Shown here one piece after another: positions 28,853 to 38,116 of a stretch of DNA of 50,637 nt. The position numbers and the translations under genes were made by a program. Under the pieces are notes generated by a model. That model was given only the letters and a program-made list of their open reading frames with translations. It had not been told where the DNA came from and ran no database searches. Each line of letters begins with the position of its first letter. Within the stretch, counting starts at the first letter, position 1. This stretch comes from Rhodospirillaceae bacterium (lineage in GTDB: Bacteria; Pseudomonadota; Alphaproteobacteria; Rhodospirillales; JABHCV01), in the NCBI GenBank assembly GCA_018671895.1, contig JABHGV010000037.1, forward strand, positions 1-50,637, given 5' to 3'.

Positions 28853-29983
28853 TCAAGCTGCGGGTTGCGCTATTTTCCCATCTTTATGAATACGTTCGTA
28901 CAAATCGCCCCACGCGTTCAGGAAGGCATCGACATCGCCGTCCTTACTGTCCCAGCCAAAGCTGACACGCAATGCAGACTTTGCCTGATCGTCGTCGATT
29001 CCCATGGCATGGAGGACGCCCGACGCCTTGACCTTGCCCGATGCACAGGCCGAACCGGCACTGACCGCAATACCGGCCAGATCAAGCGCCATCACCTGGG
29101 TATCGCTGTCGCTTCCGGGCATGGTGAAGCATGCCGTATTGGGCAGCCGATCCGCATCTGCACCAAAAATTATCGTATCGGGCGACATTTTCATAATGGC
29201 GGTTTCAAGTCGGTCCCTCATTTTCGCAATCTGTGCATGATCGGACAGGTCAGACAATGCGGCCTTCGCCGCCGCGCCGAACCCGGCAATACCGGCAATA
29301 TTTTCAGTTCCCTGACGCAGCCCGCGTTCCTGACCGCCGCCAAAGGCCGTTGCCTTCAGCACGCCGCGCGCCTTTTCATTTGCAATCAATGCGCCGACCC
29401 CGGCAGGGCCGCCGATCTTGTGAGCCGATAGCGACATCTTATCGACGCCGAGCGTCTTGAAGTCGACGGCGATCTTACCGGCAGCCTGCACCGCATCACT
29501 GTGCATCAGTGCATTATGGCGGCGGGCAATTTCAGCGATCTCATCAATCGGCTCGATAACGCCGGTTTCATTGTTGGCCAGCATCACCGAGACCAGTGCC
29601 GGAGTCGCGTCCGCCATCAACATGGCGTCAAGTTCGACCACGTCGACGATGCCGTTTCGGTCCACCGGAACAATCTCGCCGCCGCAGTTCCGGACAGACG
29701 GATGTTCGATTGCAGACACCAGAACACGTTTGCGGCCACACCCGGCAATGGCCAGATGATTGGACTCGGTGCCGCCGCTTGTGAAAATAACATCATCCGG
29801 ATTGGCATTGACCAAAGCCGCCACGCAAGACCGGGCTTCTTCGATTGTTTTACGGGCCTCGCGTCCCGCCCCGTGCACCGAAGACGGGTTGCCGGCTTCG
29901 GCGAGTGCGGCAACCATCACCGTCACGGCCTTGGGCCGAGGCGTCGTTGTCGCGTTGTGATCAAGATAGACGGGATTGCCCAT
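28853..29983 (-). CDS. Second cysteine desulfurase (NifS/IscS-like, group I)
   Basis: The 376-aa PLP enzyme starts MGNPVYLDHNATTTPRPKAV. The PLP lysine is K189 (SLSAHKIGGPAG) and the catalytic cysteine C313 lies in SAGSACASGKVKASGVLHAMG, so it looks active. It is clearly different from the neighbouring IscS: the loop has SGKVK instead of TSASLEPSY, and the protein is shorter. A desulfurase between iscR and iscS is a recurring alphaproteobacterial arrangement. Whether it serves IscU or another acceptor is unknown. The longer open frame from 30175 overlaps iscR and is not used. No strong Shine-Dalgarno is seen. Confidence 0.92.
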   Translation of the reverse strand: MGNPVYLDHNATTTPRPKAVTVMVAALAEAGNPSSVHGAGREARKTIEEARSCVAALVNANPDDVIFTSGGTESNHLAIAGCGRKRVLVSAIEHPSVRNCGGEIVPVDRNGIVDVVELDAMLMADATPALVSVMLANNETGVIEPIDEIAEIARRHNALMHSDAVQAAGKIAVDFKTLGVDKMSLSAHKIGGPAGVGALIANEKARGVLKATAFGGGQERGLRQGTENIAGIAGFGAAAKAALSDLSDHAQIAKMRDRLETAIMKMSPDTIIFGADADRLPNTACFTMPGSDSDTQVMALDLAGIAVSAGSACASGKVKASGVLHAMGIDDDQAKSALRVSFGWDSKDGDVDAFLNAWGDLYERIHKDGKIAQPAA

Positions 29984-30018
29984 GATACGACTGCCAATAC
30001 GATCCGTGATTAAGCCGC

Positions 30019-30498
30019 TTATTCGGCCGCGACGGCAGAGCCGTCGGTGTCGGGAGCAACCTGAATTCCGCTGGTACCCAGAATTCGGCGCTGGCAAACA
30101 TCTTCCAAGGTCACCGAGTTTAGATACAGATAAATCTGGTTGGTCAGTTCGGTCCACAGATCGTGGGTCACGCAACGGCTCTTATCCTGAAGACAGCCTT
30201 CGGCACCGCCGGATTTACAGCGGGTCGCCGTCAGTTGTTCATCGACAGCCATGATGATGTCAGACACGCGAAGTTCTGAGGACTCACGCGCCAACAGGTA
30301 CCCACCGCCCGGACCGCGTACGCTATTCACCAGCCCCTTGCGGCGCAGCTTGCCGAACAGTTGTTCCAGATAGGACAGGGAAATTTCCTGACGTTCGGCA
30401 ACATCGGCCAGAGAAATCGGCTTGCCGGTCTCGCTGCCATAATTGGCAAGATCGACCATCGCCATAACCGCATAACGTCCTTTTGTGCTTAATCTCAT
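30019..30498 (-). CDS. iscR: Fe-S-sensing Rrf2-family regulator IscR
   Basis: The 159-aa protein has the N-terminal winged helix (MRLSTKGRYAVMAMVDLA, then LEQLFGKLRRKGLV) and the cluster-binding cysteines C94, C102 and C109 with H112 nearby (GCLQDKSRCVTHDLW). Holo-IscR usually represses the isc operon, and apo-IscR can regulate other targets. It is the second gene of the locus, 28 bp after cysE. A dyad in the cysE promoter (31380-31398) is a candidate binding site. Confidence 0.96.
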   Translation of the reverse strand: MRLSTKGRYAVMAMVDLANYGSETGKPISLADVAERQEISLSYLEQLFGKLRRKGLVNSVRGPGGGYLLARESSELRVSDIIMAVDEQLTATRCKSGGAEGCLQDKSRCVTHDLWTELTNQIYLYLNSVTLEDVCQRRILGTSGIQVAPDTDGSAVAAE

Positions 30499-30526
30499 GT
30501 TCCGTCTCCTCGTACTGATAGAAGGC

Positions 30527-31270
30527 TCACGATTCCCCCCCGGAAATCGCTACCGTCTTCCTTTCCTCATCATCACCGCCTGTCTCAGTTCCCTGCAGGC
30601 GGCCTTCGAGTTCTTCCACGTGGGTCATCAGCGCCGTCACCTGATGACGCAGGTCCTCGATGGTCCTGAGCACCGGATCCGGGCAGCCGTCAACCGGTTC
30701 GCCATAGGCAACGAATTCCTTGGCCTTGGTCTTGTCGCGCGGCATTACCACACGGGCCGGAATGCCGACCGCGGTAACACCCGCCGGAATGTCTTTATGA
30801 ACGACGGAATTGGCACCGATGCGGGCTCCGTCACCAATCGTGATCGGCCCCAGAACCTGTGCGCCAGATCCGATAATAACGCCATCGCCCAGGCTAGGAT
30901 GCCGTTTCTGATCGACCTGCGTGTGGGAATCCACCGACGGTGCGACACCGCCCAGCGTGACCCCCTGATAAAGGGTTACGTCTTCGCCGATAACCGACGT
31001 TTCGCCGATCACAACACCGGTGCCGTGATCAATGACAAAACGCCGTCCGATTTCTGCGCCGGGGTGAATTTCAATCATCGTCAGGAATTTTCCGATGGAC
31101 GACAGGAACCGCGCCAACAGGCGCCAGCGCCAGCGCCACAAGGCGTGGGCACCGCGATGAAACATCAAGGCGTGGAAGCCGGGATAGAACAGAACCACTT
31201 CCAAACGCGACCGCGCCGCCGGGTCGCGAGCAAGAAAGGCGTCTAAATCATCCTGAATTTTCTTGAACAT
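30527..31270 (-). CDS. cysE: Serine O-acetyltransferase
   Basis: CysE makes O-acetylserine, the acceptor for sulfide in cysteine synthesis. The 247-aa protein has the N-terminal helical domain and a left-handed beta-helix of hexapeptide repeats ([19 protein letters not shown], then [11 protein letters not shown]) ending in AVGIPARVV. The C-terminal extension of about 60 residues ends in a charged tail. As first gene of the locus it links cysteine supply to the desulfurases behind it. Confidence 0.95.
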   Translation of the reverse strand: MFKKIQDDLDAFLARDPAARSRLEVVLFYPGFHALMFHRGAHALWRWRWRLLARFLSSIGKFLTMIEIHPGAEIGRRFVIDHGTGVVIGETSVIGEDVTLYQGVTLGGVAPSVDSHTQVDQKRHPSLGDGVIIGSGAQVLGPITIGDGARIGANSVVHKDIPAGVTAVGIPARVVMPRDKTKAKEFVAYGEPVDGCPDPVLRTIEDLRHQVTALMTHVEELEGRLQGTETGGDDEERKTVAISGGES

Positions 31271-31370
31271 GGCCTACTTTTCTATATATCTGTGGCAGCG
31301 TTTCAACGGGCCGGAAGCATCCGGCACCCGAAATGCATTCAAGGTCACTTAACCCTGTCTGACAGTCGGA

Positions 31371-31399
31371 AATATATTATGACCAACTTCCAAGGTCAA
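31371..31399 (-). promoter_or_regulatory. Promoter and candidate operator of the cysE-isc locus
   Basis: Read on the minus strand, TTGACC (31399-31394) and TATATT (31376-31371) are exactly 17 bp apart, a near-ideal sigma70 pair, leaving a leader of about 95 nt before cysE. An inverted repeat, TGACC and GGTCA with a 9-bp centre (31380-31398), covers the -35 box and much of the spacer, where a repressor would block polymerase. IscR is the obvious candidate because it is encoded in the operon, but the match to a published IscR motif was not tested. Confidence 0.6.
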
Positions 31400-31506
31400 G
31401 TATTAGCTTAAACTTATATGTAAATTTATTTTTTTTAGCCATTCAGACCACTCGGGTTTAACGGTGGTCATGCGTACATCAACCACGATAAAAACAACGG
31501 ACTGCC

Positions 31507-32157
31507 ATGCCTGACGTCATTTTTAACGGTCCCGAGGGACGCCTTGAAGGCCGATACCATCATTCGAAACAGCCCAACGCACCAATTGCGCTGGTCCTGC
31601 ACCCCCATCCGCTGCACGGCGGCACCATGAACAACAAGGTCACCTACGCCCTTTATCAGATCTTTGTGAAACGTGGGTTCTCGGTGCTGCGCTTTAATTT
31701 CCGTGGAGTCGGACGCTCACAAGGCCAATTCGACAATGGAATCGGCGAAATGAGCGACGCGGCTGCGGCGCTCGACTGGATGCAGACCCACAATCCCAGC
31801 GCCAAGACCTGCTGGATCGGCGGTTTCTCGTTTGGTGCGTGGATTTCCATGCAGTTGATGATGCGCCGCCCGGAAATCAGCGGCTTCATTTCCATTGCCC
31901 CGCCAGCCGATGCCCACGACTTCACGTTCCTTGCCCCATGCCCGGCATCCGGTCTGATCGTCCATGGCGACAAGGACGAAGTCGTGCCGCGCGATGCCGT
32001 CGACAAACTGGCCGACAAACTGTCGAGCCAGAAGAACATTGTCATCAATTATCAGGTCATCCCCGGCGCCAACCACTTCTTCGCCGACAAGATGGACAAG
32101 ATGAACAAGATCGTCGGCAAGTATCTGGACGAAGCCTTCGCCGAAGAAGCGGCTTAA
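31507..32157 (+). CDS. Alpha/beta hydrolase (dienelactone-hydrolase-like)
   Basis: The 216-aa protein has HPHPLHGGTMNNKV at the oxyanion side, RFNFRGVGRSQG, the nucleophile elbow GGFSFGAW (Ser near residue 117), an aspartate in HGDKDEVVP and a histidine in GANHFF, a complete catalytic triad. Such short CocE/dienelactone-like hydrolases are common next to isc/cysE genes in alphaproteobacteria, but the substrate is unknown. It is divergent from cysE and its end is followed by a complex inverted-repeat region. Confidence 0.85.
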   Translation: MPDVIFNGPEGRLEGRYHHSKQPNAPIALVLHPHPLHGGTMNNKVTYALYQIFVKRGFSVLRFNFRGVGRSQGQFDNGIGEMSDAAAALDWMQTHNPSAKTCWIGGFSFGAWISMQLMMRRPEISGFISIAPPADAHDFTFLAPCPASGLIVHGDKDEVVPRDAVDKLADKLSSQKNIVINYQVIPGANHFFADKMDKMNKIVGKYLDEAFAEEAA

Positions 32158-32221
32158 AGGCTGCTTCTTCCTGCCCCTCAATCGCCGGGCGGGGCTATTC
32201 GCCCCTTGGCTTTTGGGTTCA

Positions 32222-32325
32222 CTGGAAGCCAGGTCAAGTTTTTGACAGGAGCTAAATTTAGCCAAGCCCGACTCCTGTAAAAATTAAAGTCAGACTTCCA
32301 GAGAACGCGCCGCCGTCAGGCGCGC
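32222..32325. repeat. Paired, inverted copies of the dispersed 42-bp repeat with a nested stem
   Basis: A partial forward copy (CTGGAAGCCAGG, 32222-32233) faces a full reverse copy starting near 32280, so CTGGAAG and CTTCCAG form an outer inverted repeat. Inside is a further stem, ACAGGAG with CTCCTGT, around an AT-rich loop. Twenty-four consecutive bases of the reverse copy are identical to the guaB-rsmB unit. The element fills the gap between the convergent hydrolase and anmK genes. Confidence 0.72.
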
Positions 32326-33395
32326 CAATTAAAAAGCTTCCCACCCGTCAACGGTTCCGGCACGCCGGTTGTCGTCGGCAGACTGAGCGGCAATCCCATC
32401 GACGAACGGACGGCCAGGAATCCGAAGGCCTGCGCCTCGATCATATCGCCGTCCCAGCCGACAGCTTCGACCGCATCGACCGGCGCTTCCAGGATATCGG
32501 CCAGCATCGCCATCAGGGTCCCGTTATGACGCCCGCCGCCGGTCACCAGCCAGCGCCTGGCAGGATTGGGGAAATGCTGTCGGGCCAATGCCACCGCCGC
32601 GACCGTGAAGCGGCTTAATGTCGCGGCACCGTCAGCGGTGCTGCAACCCTCCATGACCGTGACATCAAAATCATCACGGTCGAGGGACTTCGGCGGTGTC
32701 GCCTGAAAATAATCATTGTCGAGCAAGGCCGCCAGCCGCACTTCATCAACGTTACCGTCACGCGCCAGCGCACCGCCTTCATCCATCGCAAGACCCGTGT
32801 GTTCAGCCATCCAGTCGTCAATCAGGGCATTGCCAGGGCCGCAATCAAAGGCTATGAGCTGGGCTTTCAGAGGCCCACCAATATAAGTGACGTTCGAAAC
32901 CCCGCCGAGGTTAAGCACCGCCAGCGGAACGTCCAGCCCCTGCCCACGCACCAGAGCCTCGTGATAGAGCGGCGCAAACGGTGCGCCCTCGCCGCCATTG
33001 GCGACATCGTTGCTGCGAAAATCCGCGACCACATCAATGCCGGTGAGTTCGGCCAGCAATGCCCCGTCACCCATTTGTACCGTCAGGCGCTTGTCCGGGC
33101 GGTGCGCCACCGTGTGGCCGTGAAAGCCAATCAGGTCAATGTCGGATTTGTCGATGCCGTTGTCACCCAGCAGTTTTTCAACGACCCCTGCATGATATTC
33201 TGTCAATTCGCGCTCGACGTCAGCAGGCGGCGTCTCGTTGCCAAGACACGCCCTCAACGTGTCGCGAAAAACCGGCTCATAGGCGATGCTGATGCCGGGA
33301 CCCATTTGCAGCATCTGCTTGCCATCGCTGACGATGACCGCCGCATCAATGCCGTCCAGCGACGTGCCGCTCATCAAGCCAAGTGCCGTTTTCAC
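32316..33395 (-). CDS. anmK: Anhydro-N-acetylmuramic acid kinase
   Basis: AnmK phosphorylates and opens 1,6-anhydro-MurNAc recovered from peptidoglycan turnover to give MurNAc-6-P. The 359-aa protein opens GLMSGTSLDGIDAAVIV, the family signature, followed by DLIGFHGHTVAHRP, FDCGPGNALIDDWM and VTGGGRHNGTLM. It is divergent from tyrS by 74 bp. This cell-wall recycling function complements amiC and mrcA at 46-50 kb. Confidence 0.95.
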   Translation of the reverse strand: MKTALGLMSGTSLDGIDAAVIVSDGKQMLQMGPGISIAYEPVFRDTLRACLGNETPPADVERELTEYHAGVVEKLLGDNGIDKSDIDLIGFHGHTVAHRPDKRLTVQMGDGALLAELTGIDVVADFRSNDVANGGEGAPFAPLYHEALVRGQGLDVPLAVLNLGGVSNVTYIGGPLKAQLIAFDCGPGNALIDDWMAEHTGLAMDEGGALARDGNVDEVRLAALLDNDYFQATPPKSLDRDDFDVTVMEGCSTADGAATLSRFTVAAVALARQHFPNPARRWLVTGGGRHNGTLMAMLADILEAPVDAVEAVGWDGDMIEAQAFGFLAVRSSMGLPLSLPTTTGVPEPLTGGKLFNWRA

Positions 33396-33469
33396 CTAAA
33401 CCCCCTATGTGCGTGCGGGTGAATATGCTAAACCCGCCTCCTGCAACAAGTTAAAGATACAGAGACGCC

Positions 33470-34723
33470 ATGACCAGCCACCGTTCCGACTTTATCCGCA
33501 CCCTTACCGAGCGCGGCTATCTGCATCAGTGCACCGACATCGATGCACTGGATGCCAAGGCGATGGAAAAAACCATCACCGCCTATATCGGTTTCGATTG
33601 CACGGCGCCCAGCCTGCATGCCGGTTCGCTGGTTTCGATCATGTTGCTGCGTCTGATGCAGAAAAACGGCCACAAGCCGATCGTCCTGATGGGCGGCGGC
33701 ACGACCAAGGTCGGTGACCCGTCGGGCAAGGACGAAAGCCGCCAGCTTCTCGACGACGATTCTATTGCCGCCAACATGGCCGGTATTAAAGACGTGTTTT
33801 CAAAGTTCCTGACCTTTGGTGACGGTCCGACCGACGCCATCATGGTCAATAACGACGACTGGCTGAATGACATTCAGTACATTGAGTTCCTGCGCGATTT
33901 CGGGCGGCATTTCTCGGTCAACCGGATGCTCGGTTTCGAATCCGTCAAACTACGGCTGGAACGCGAACACAATCTCAGCTTCCTCGAATTCAACTACATG
34001 ATCCTGCAGGCTTATGATTTTCTCGAACTCAGCCGCCGTCACGGTTGTTCGCTGCAAATGGGCGGATCGGACCAATGGGGCAACATCATCAACGGCATCG
34101 ACCTGACCCGCCGCATCGACGCCAAGGAACTGTTCGGGCTGACAACGCCGCTGCTGACCACATCGTCGGGCGCAAAAATGGGCAAGAGCGTCGGTGGCGC
34201 CATCTGGTTGAACGCCGACATGCTGTCGCCCTATGACTACTGGCAATACTGGCGCAATACCGAAGACGCCGACGTCGGCAGGTTCCTGAGATTGTTTACC
34301 GAATTGCCCTTGGATGAAATCGCCAAACTTGAATCGCTTGAAGGCACCGAATTGAACGAGGCGAAAAAGCGGCTGGCCACAGAAGTCACCACCTTGTGCC
34401 ACGGTGCGGATGCTGCGGCAGAGGCAGCCGAGACAGCAAAAAAGACCTTCGAAGAAGGCGGCCTTGGCGACGATCTGCCGACATACGAGATATCGAAAGC
34501 CGATCTGGATTCCGGCATTCAGGCGTTCGAACTGTTCAAGCAGGCCGGACTAGCCAATTCCAACGGCGAGGCCCGTCGCCTGATCAAGGGCGGCGGTGGA
34601 CGCATCAACGATGAAAAGATCAGCGACGAAACGCAAACGCTGACATCTGCCGACGCCAACGCTGACGGTGTCATCAAGCTATCGTCGGGCAAAAAACGCC
34701 ACGTCGTGGTAACGCCGGTTTAG
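33470..34723 (+). CDS. tyrS: Tyrosyl-tRNA synthetase
   Basis: The 417-aa class I synthetase has the HIGH-equivalent SLHAGSLVS at residues 48-56, the tyrosine-binding [10 protein letters not shown] and the KMSKS-loop variant KMGKS at 236-240. A C-terminal S4 RNA-binding domain begins near residue 350 ([18 protein letters not shown]). KMGKS is common in alphaproteobacterial TyrRS. Its TAG overlaps the stop of the convergent AsmA-like gene by 4 bp. Confidence 0.97.
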   Translation: MTSHRSDFIRTLTERGYLHQCTDIDALDAKAMEKTITAYIGFDCTAPSLHAGSLVSIMLLRLMQKNGHKPIVLMGGGTTKVGDPSGKDESRQLLDDDSIAANMAGIKDVFSKFLTFGDGPTDAIMVNNDDWLNDIQYIEFLRDFGRHFSVNRMLGFESVKLRLEREHNLSFLEFNYMILQAYDFLELSRRHGCSLQMGGSDQWGNIINGIDLTRRIDAKELFGLTTPLLTTSSGAKMGKSVGGAIWLNADMLSPYDYWQYWRNTEDADVGRFLRLFTELPLDEIAKLESLEGTELNEAKKRLATEVTTLCHGADAAAEAAETAKKTFEEGGLGDDLPTYEISKADLDSGIQAFELFKQAGLANSNGEARRLIKGGGGRINDEKISDETQTLTSADANADGVIKLSSGKKRHVVVTPV

Positions 34724-37700
34724 AGCCCACCGCCGGGATTCAGTTCCGGTTTTTCTTCCGTCACTTCCAGGTCCGTATCGTTGCCGGTCAACGCCCCGAA
34801 TAGATTTCGGAAAATTCCAGGCGCCAGCGCCGACAGCGGATTGACGCTGACGTCGGGCTTTTCAATAGCGCCCTTCATGGCATAGGTGGCGGCGAAAATA
34901 CCACTACCGTCCTCGGTCCCCGTCAACAGGGTGCCGAGAATCGGGATGTTGCCGAGAACACTGTTGATGGCATAGGCCGGAACCAGCGTACCGGTGATAT
35001 CGATGACCTCTGCATGGGTATAGATGCGGCCCTTGGCCGTATAGCCGAGCGAGATGCCCGTCGACTTGGCATCGGCGATTTCGATAACCCCCTTCTTGCT
35101 GACGAAGGGTACATTGAATTCGCTGAATGACAGCCCGTCGCCCTGCAAGGCATCGACGATACCGGTCAGCGACAGAATACTGACCAGCTGCGCCAGCGCC
35201 GGGGCATCGACGATACGGTAATCGCTGATCAGCAACGTGCCGGTCAGGGGATGGCCAGGCGCGTTGTCATCGAAGTCTCCGGTAATATCAAGGACACCAC
35301 CGACCATATTGTCATAGACATCCAGCGAGTGCAGCAGATCACCGGCGTTGTCGGCCTTGATGGAAACCGTACGCGTGTTGACGCCGGACGGTTTCAGACG
35401 CACCTCGAAGGGGGTACCGTCACCGGCAGAACCATCGACGACAATGCCGCGCCAGCGTTTGTTGGCCCGCGAAAAGGTGCCGGTGACTTTCTTGATGGAA
35501 CGGTCCTTGGCCGTCCACACCGTGTCGACCTTGGCCGACAGGCTAATGCTGATACCGTCGCTATCGTCATCATCAGGCGAGGTCTTGAACAAGTCGTCGA
35601 ACATCGGTTCCAGATCGAAACTGGGACCGTGGAAGCTGACCGTCCAGCCGCCGTCCTGACCGGGAATAACGACCCCCGCCAGATCAGTGCGGTTATAGGA
35701 CACGCGCGCCAGGTTAACCTTGTCCAAACCGCCGCCCTGTTTCGAATAATTAGCCGAGCCGTTAATGCGAAGGTCGCCTGCAGAAACGGCAAAACGTGGG
35801 ATGTCGGTTATCACCGTACCGTTCAGGTTGATATCAGCCTCGGCCGTTCCCGGCACACCCGCGTCCTTTGACCAGCCCATGGCCGGAATTTTCAGGGCGA
35901 CATCGGCCAGATCAAGCTTGACCTGAACCTGTCCGACATTTTCGTCCGACAACGTCAGTCGAATATCGGCACCGACGCCGCCTTCGACGACATCACCATG
36001 CAAGGGTTCCAGATCAAGCCCCAGATCGGCCAGATTGCGGATGTTCTTGATGTTCGATTTGATGTGATAACGACCACGGAAAGGCGCATTGGCGGCAAAA
36101 TTACGACGCCATTTCAAATCCACAGGAATGTTGCCAAGCTTGACGTCGCCGGAAACATCCATGCCGACCTTGTCGACCTTCAGGTCCAGCTCGCCGTGGC
36201 TGATCGCTTGCCCAAGAATGACGTTTTCGATGGAAACGTCATGCATCTGCGCCGATGTCGACAGCTTGACGTCATCCATGGTCAGGGCATCTTCGACCAG
36301 GAAACCCAGCTTCAAGTGGGCATCGACAATACCGCCTGTGCGCTTCGGGTCGATACCGATGGCCGAAGCGTACCCCAAAGGTTCGCTTTCAATAAGCGCC
36401 AAAGCCTTGCCGACGGCCCCTGTGATGAACAGGTCGACATCGGCAAACTGATCAACCTTGTCGAGGCCCGAGAACGAGACGATCCCCTTTTCCATCGCCA
36501 GGCCTTCGACCTCCGATGACGTAATGAAAATATCGAATTTTTCCTTGCTGAATCGCGCCGTCGCATTGGTCCGCTGCGCCTTTGGCATCGGTGACAGATA
36601 ATCGACGGTGACATTTCGGATATCCATGTCGCCCTTCAGGGTCAGGATATCGATGCCGGTTGCTTCTGAAACACGCAATTGCACGGCGGCGCGGGCCTCT
36701 GGAACGATACCGCCGGAAATATTGGTAACAACCCATTGGCGAGCATCCTTGCCCATGCCTTTTGGCCAATAGGCGGACAACTGGTCGGGTTGCATGTCCC
36801 TGACGACGCCACTGGCCCCCAGCGACAGGCCATCAACATCGAAGACCAAATTGGCGGCGACGGAAACAGAAGGCCCGTGCAGGTCGGCCTCCAACGAATC
36901 CAGCTCCAGCCGGTTATCCAGCCCCATGTAACGCCCCCGGGCGGTCAGGGTGCGAACCGGCAGCGCGTGATTGACCGGTGCCGGCAGATAAACCTCGCCG
37001 TCTTTGCCAAAGTTAATAGTCAGGTTGTTGATTTCAATTTTTTGCGGAAGCCCTTCGTAGCGTCCGCGAAATTCAAGGTTGTCGACGGGGACACGCTGGG
37101 CCAGGGCAAGGTCGCCATTTTTCTGGGCTTCGGCGACTGATACCGCCAGATGCCCCTTGGAGCCGCTGACATCAAAACCGAAGCCTTCGACATCACCATC
37201 GGTTGTCATTGAAAATGTCGCCGTTCCCTGCAACGGCATTTCGAAAGCAGCCAGATGCGACAGCTCCGGCGACAGTCCGGCGAATGCCGACGGCATCACC
37301 TTCGAAAATTCAAGCCCCAGATCAATGCGGCCATCGGCCGCCAGATACGTGCCGATGATCGACAGACTGGCGCGCTCGGTGCCGCTGACGACGACGTCCA
37401 TGCTGACGTCGCCCTTGATGCCGGTGGCATCGCGGCGCAATTGCACCTGTGTATTGGGCGCGTTCCACGATGTTTCCAGTTTGCGGTCAACAGCCAGCAG
37501 GTCAGCATCGAAAATATTGACCCGTTGCAGATAGCTCATGGCCTCTGATGAATCAGGGCTTGTCGCCAATTGTCCTAGAATCCGTTGCAGGAACTGACCG
37601 GACTGTCCAAGTTCGCTGTTAAAGCCCAGTTCCAAAGTACCGTCACGGTGACGAACCAGCTTTAACGATGGGCGGAACATCTCGATGCTTTTGGGCGCGA

Positions 37701-38031
37701 CGACGCCTTTCAATAATGCCTCGGCGCTTAGTGACAGGGACAGTTCCGGGACGCTGGCGATCAGACCGTTTTTTTCATCAATGGCGCGCACGTTGATAAC
37801 GCGAATATCCAGCGTGCGTTCCCAGCCGGCCCATGTCAGGATCGTATCGTCGAAACGAATACGGAATGCCTTGTGAAAATTATCGAACGTACCGGCGATA
37901 TAAGGTGACAGAAAGGCGAGCGATATGGGCCCGGACGACAACTGCCAGGCGGCCAACATCATGATGATCGCCAAACCTGCGCCAAGCCCCCCAAGAAGGT
38001 GAATTGCGCCGCGAAGGGTTTTCTTTAACAA
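34720..38031 (-). CDS. Large AsmA/YhdP-like envelope protein (DUF3971, AsmA-like C-terminus)
   Basis: The 1103-aa protein has one N-terminal signal anchor (residues about 10-33, [20 protein letters not shown]), after which the whole chain is predicted to be periplasmic and beta-rich. The N-terminal third, the DUF3971-like middle with repeating short strands, and the C-terminal AsmA-like part ([20 protein letters not shown], then [20 protein letters not shown]) match the YhdP/TamB-like proteins that bridge inner and outer membrane and move phospholipids. Family membership is good; which paralog it represents is uncertain. It is divergent from glnE and overlaps the tyrS stop. Confidence 0.85.
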   Translation of the reverse strand: MLKKTLRGAIHLLGGLGAGLAIIMMLAAWQLSSGPISLAFLSPYIAGTFDNFHKAFRIRFDDTILTWAGWERTLDIRVINVRAIDEKNGLIASVPELSLSLSAEALLKGVVAPKSIEMFRPSLKLVRHRDGTLELGFNSELGQSGQFLQRILGQLATSPDSSEAMSYLQRVNIFDADLLAVDRKLETSWNAPNTQVQLRRDATGIKGDVSMDVVVSGTERASLSIIGTYLAADGRIDLGLEFSKVMPSAFAGLSPELSHLAAFEMPLQGTATFSMTTDGDVEGFGFDVSGSKGHLAVSVAEAQKNGDLALAQRVPVDNLEFRGRYEGLPQKIEINNLTINFGKDGEVYLPAPVNHALPVRTLTARGRYMGLDNRLELDSLEADLHGPSVSVAANLVFDVDGLSLGASGVVRDMQPDQLSAYWPKGMGKDARQWVVTNISGGIVPEARAAVQLRVSEATGIDILTLKGDMDIRNVTVDYLSPMPKAQRTNATARFSKEKFDIFITSSEVEGLAMEKGIVSFSGLDKVDQFADVDLFITGAVGKALALIESEPLGYASAIGIDPKRTGGIVDAHLKLGFLVEDALTMDDVKLSTSAQMHDVSIENVILGQAISHGELDLKVDKVGMDVSGDVKLGNIPVDLKWRRNFAANAPFRGRYHIKSNIKNIRNLADLGLDLEPLHGDVVEGGVGADIRLTLSDENVGQVQVKLDLADVALKIPAMGWSKDAGVPGTAEADINLNGTVITDIPRFAVSAGDLRINGSANYSKQGGGLDKVNLARVSYNRTDLAGVVIPGQDGGWTVSFHGPSFDLEPMFDDLFKTSPDDDDSDGISISLSAKVDTVWTAKDRSIKKVTGTFSRANKRWRGIVVDGSAGDGTPFEVRLKPSGVNTRTVSIKADNAGDLLHSLDVYDNMVGGVLDITGDFDDNAPGHPLTGTLLISDYRIVDAPALAQLVSILSLTGIVDALQGDGLSFSEFNVPFVSKKGVIEIADAKSTGISLGYTAKGRIYTHAEVIDITGTLVPAYAINSVLGNIPILGTLLTGTEDGSGIFAATYAMKGAIEKPDVSVNPLSALAPGIFRNLFGALTGNDTDLEVTEEKPELNPGGGL

Positions 38032-38116
38032 GCGGTAGCCCTAATCTTTAAAATCACAATTCAGATTCCACCCCTGATCGCATAACATTCTGACGACCAA
38101 TAAAGGGTTAACAAGT

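Noticed and set aside
31380-31398. Naming the dyad before cysE a confirmed IscR box
   Set aside because: Position and symmetry fit, but the E. coli type 1 consensus is not matched clearly and no motif search was possible, so it is kept only as a candidate operator.
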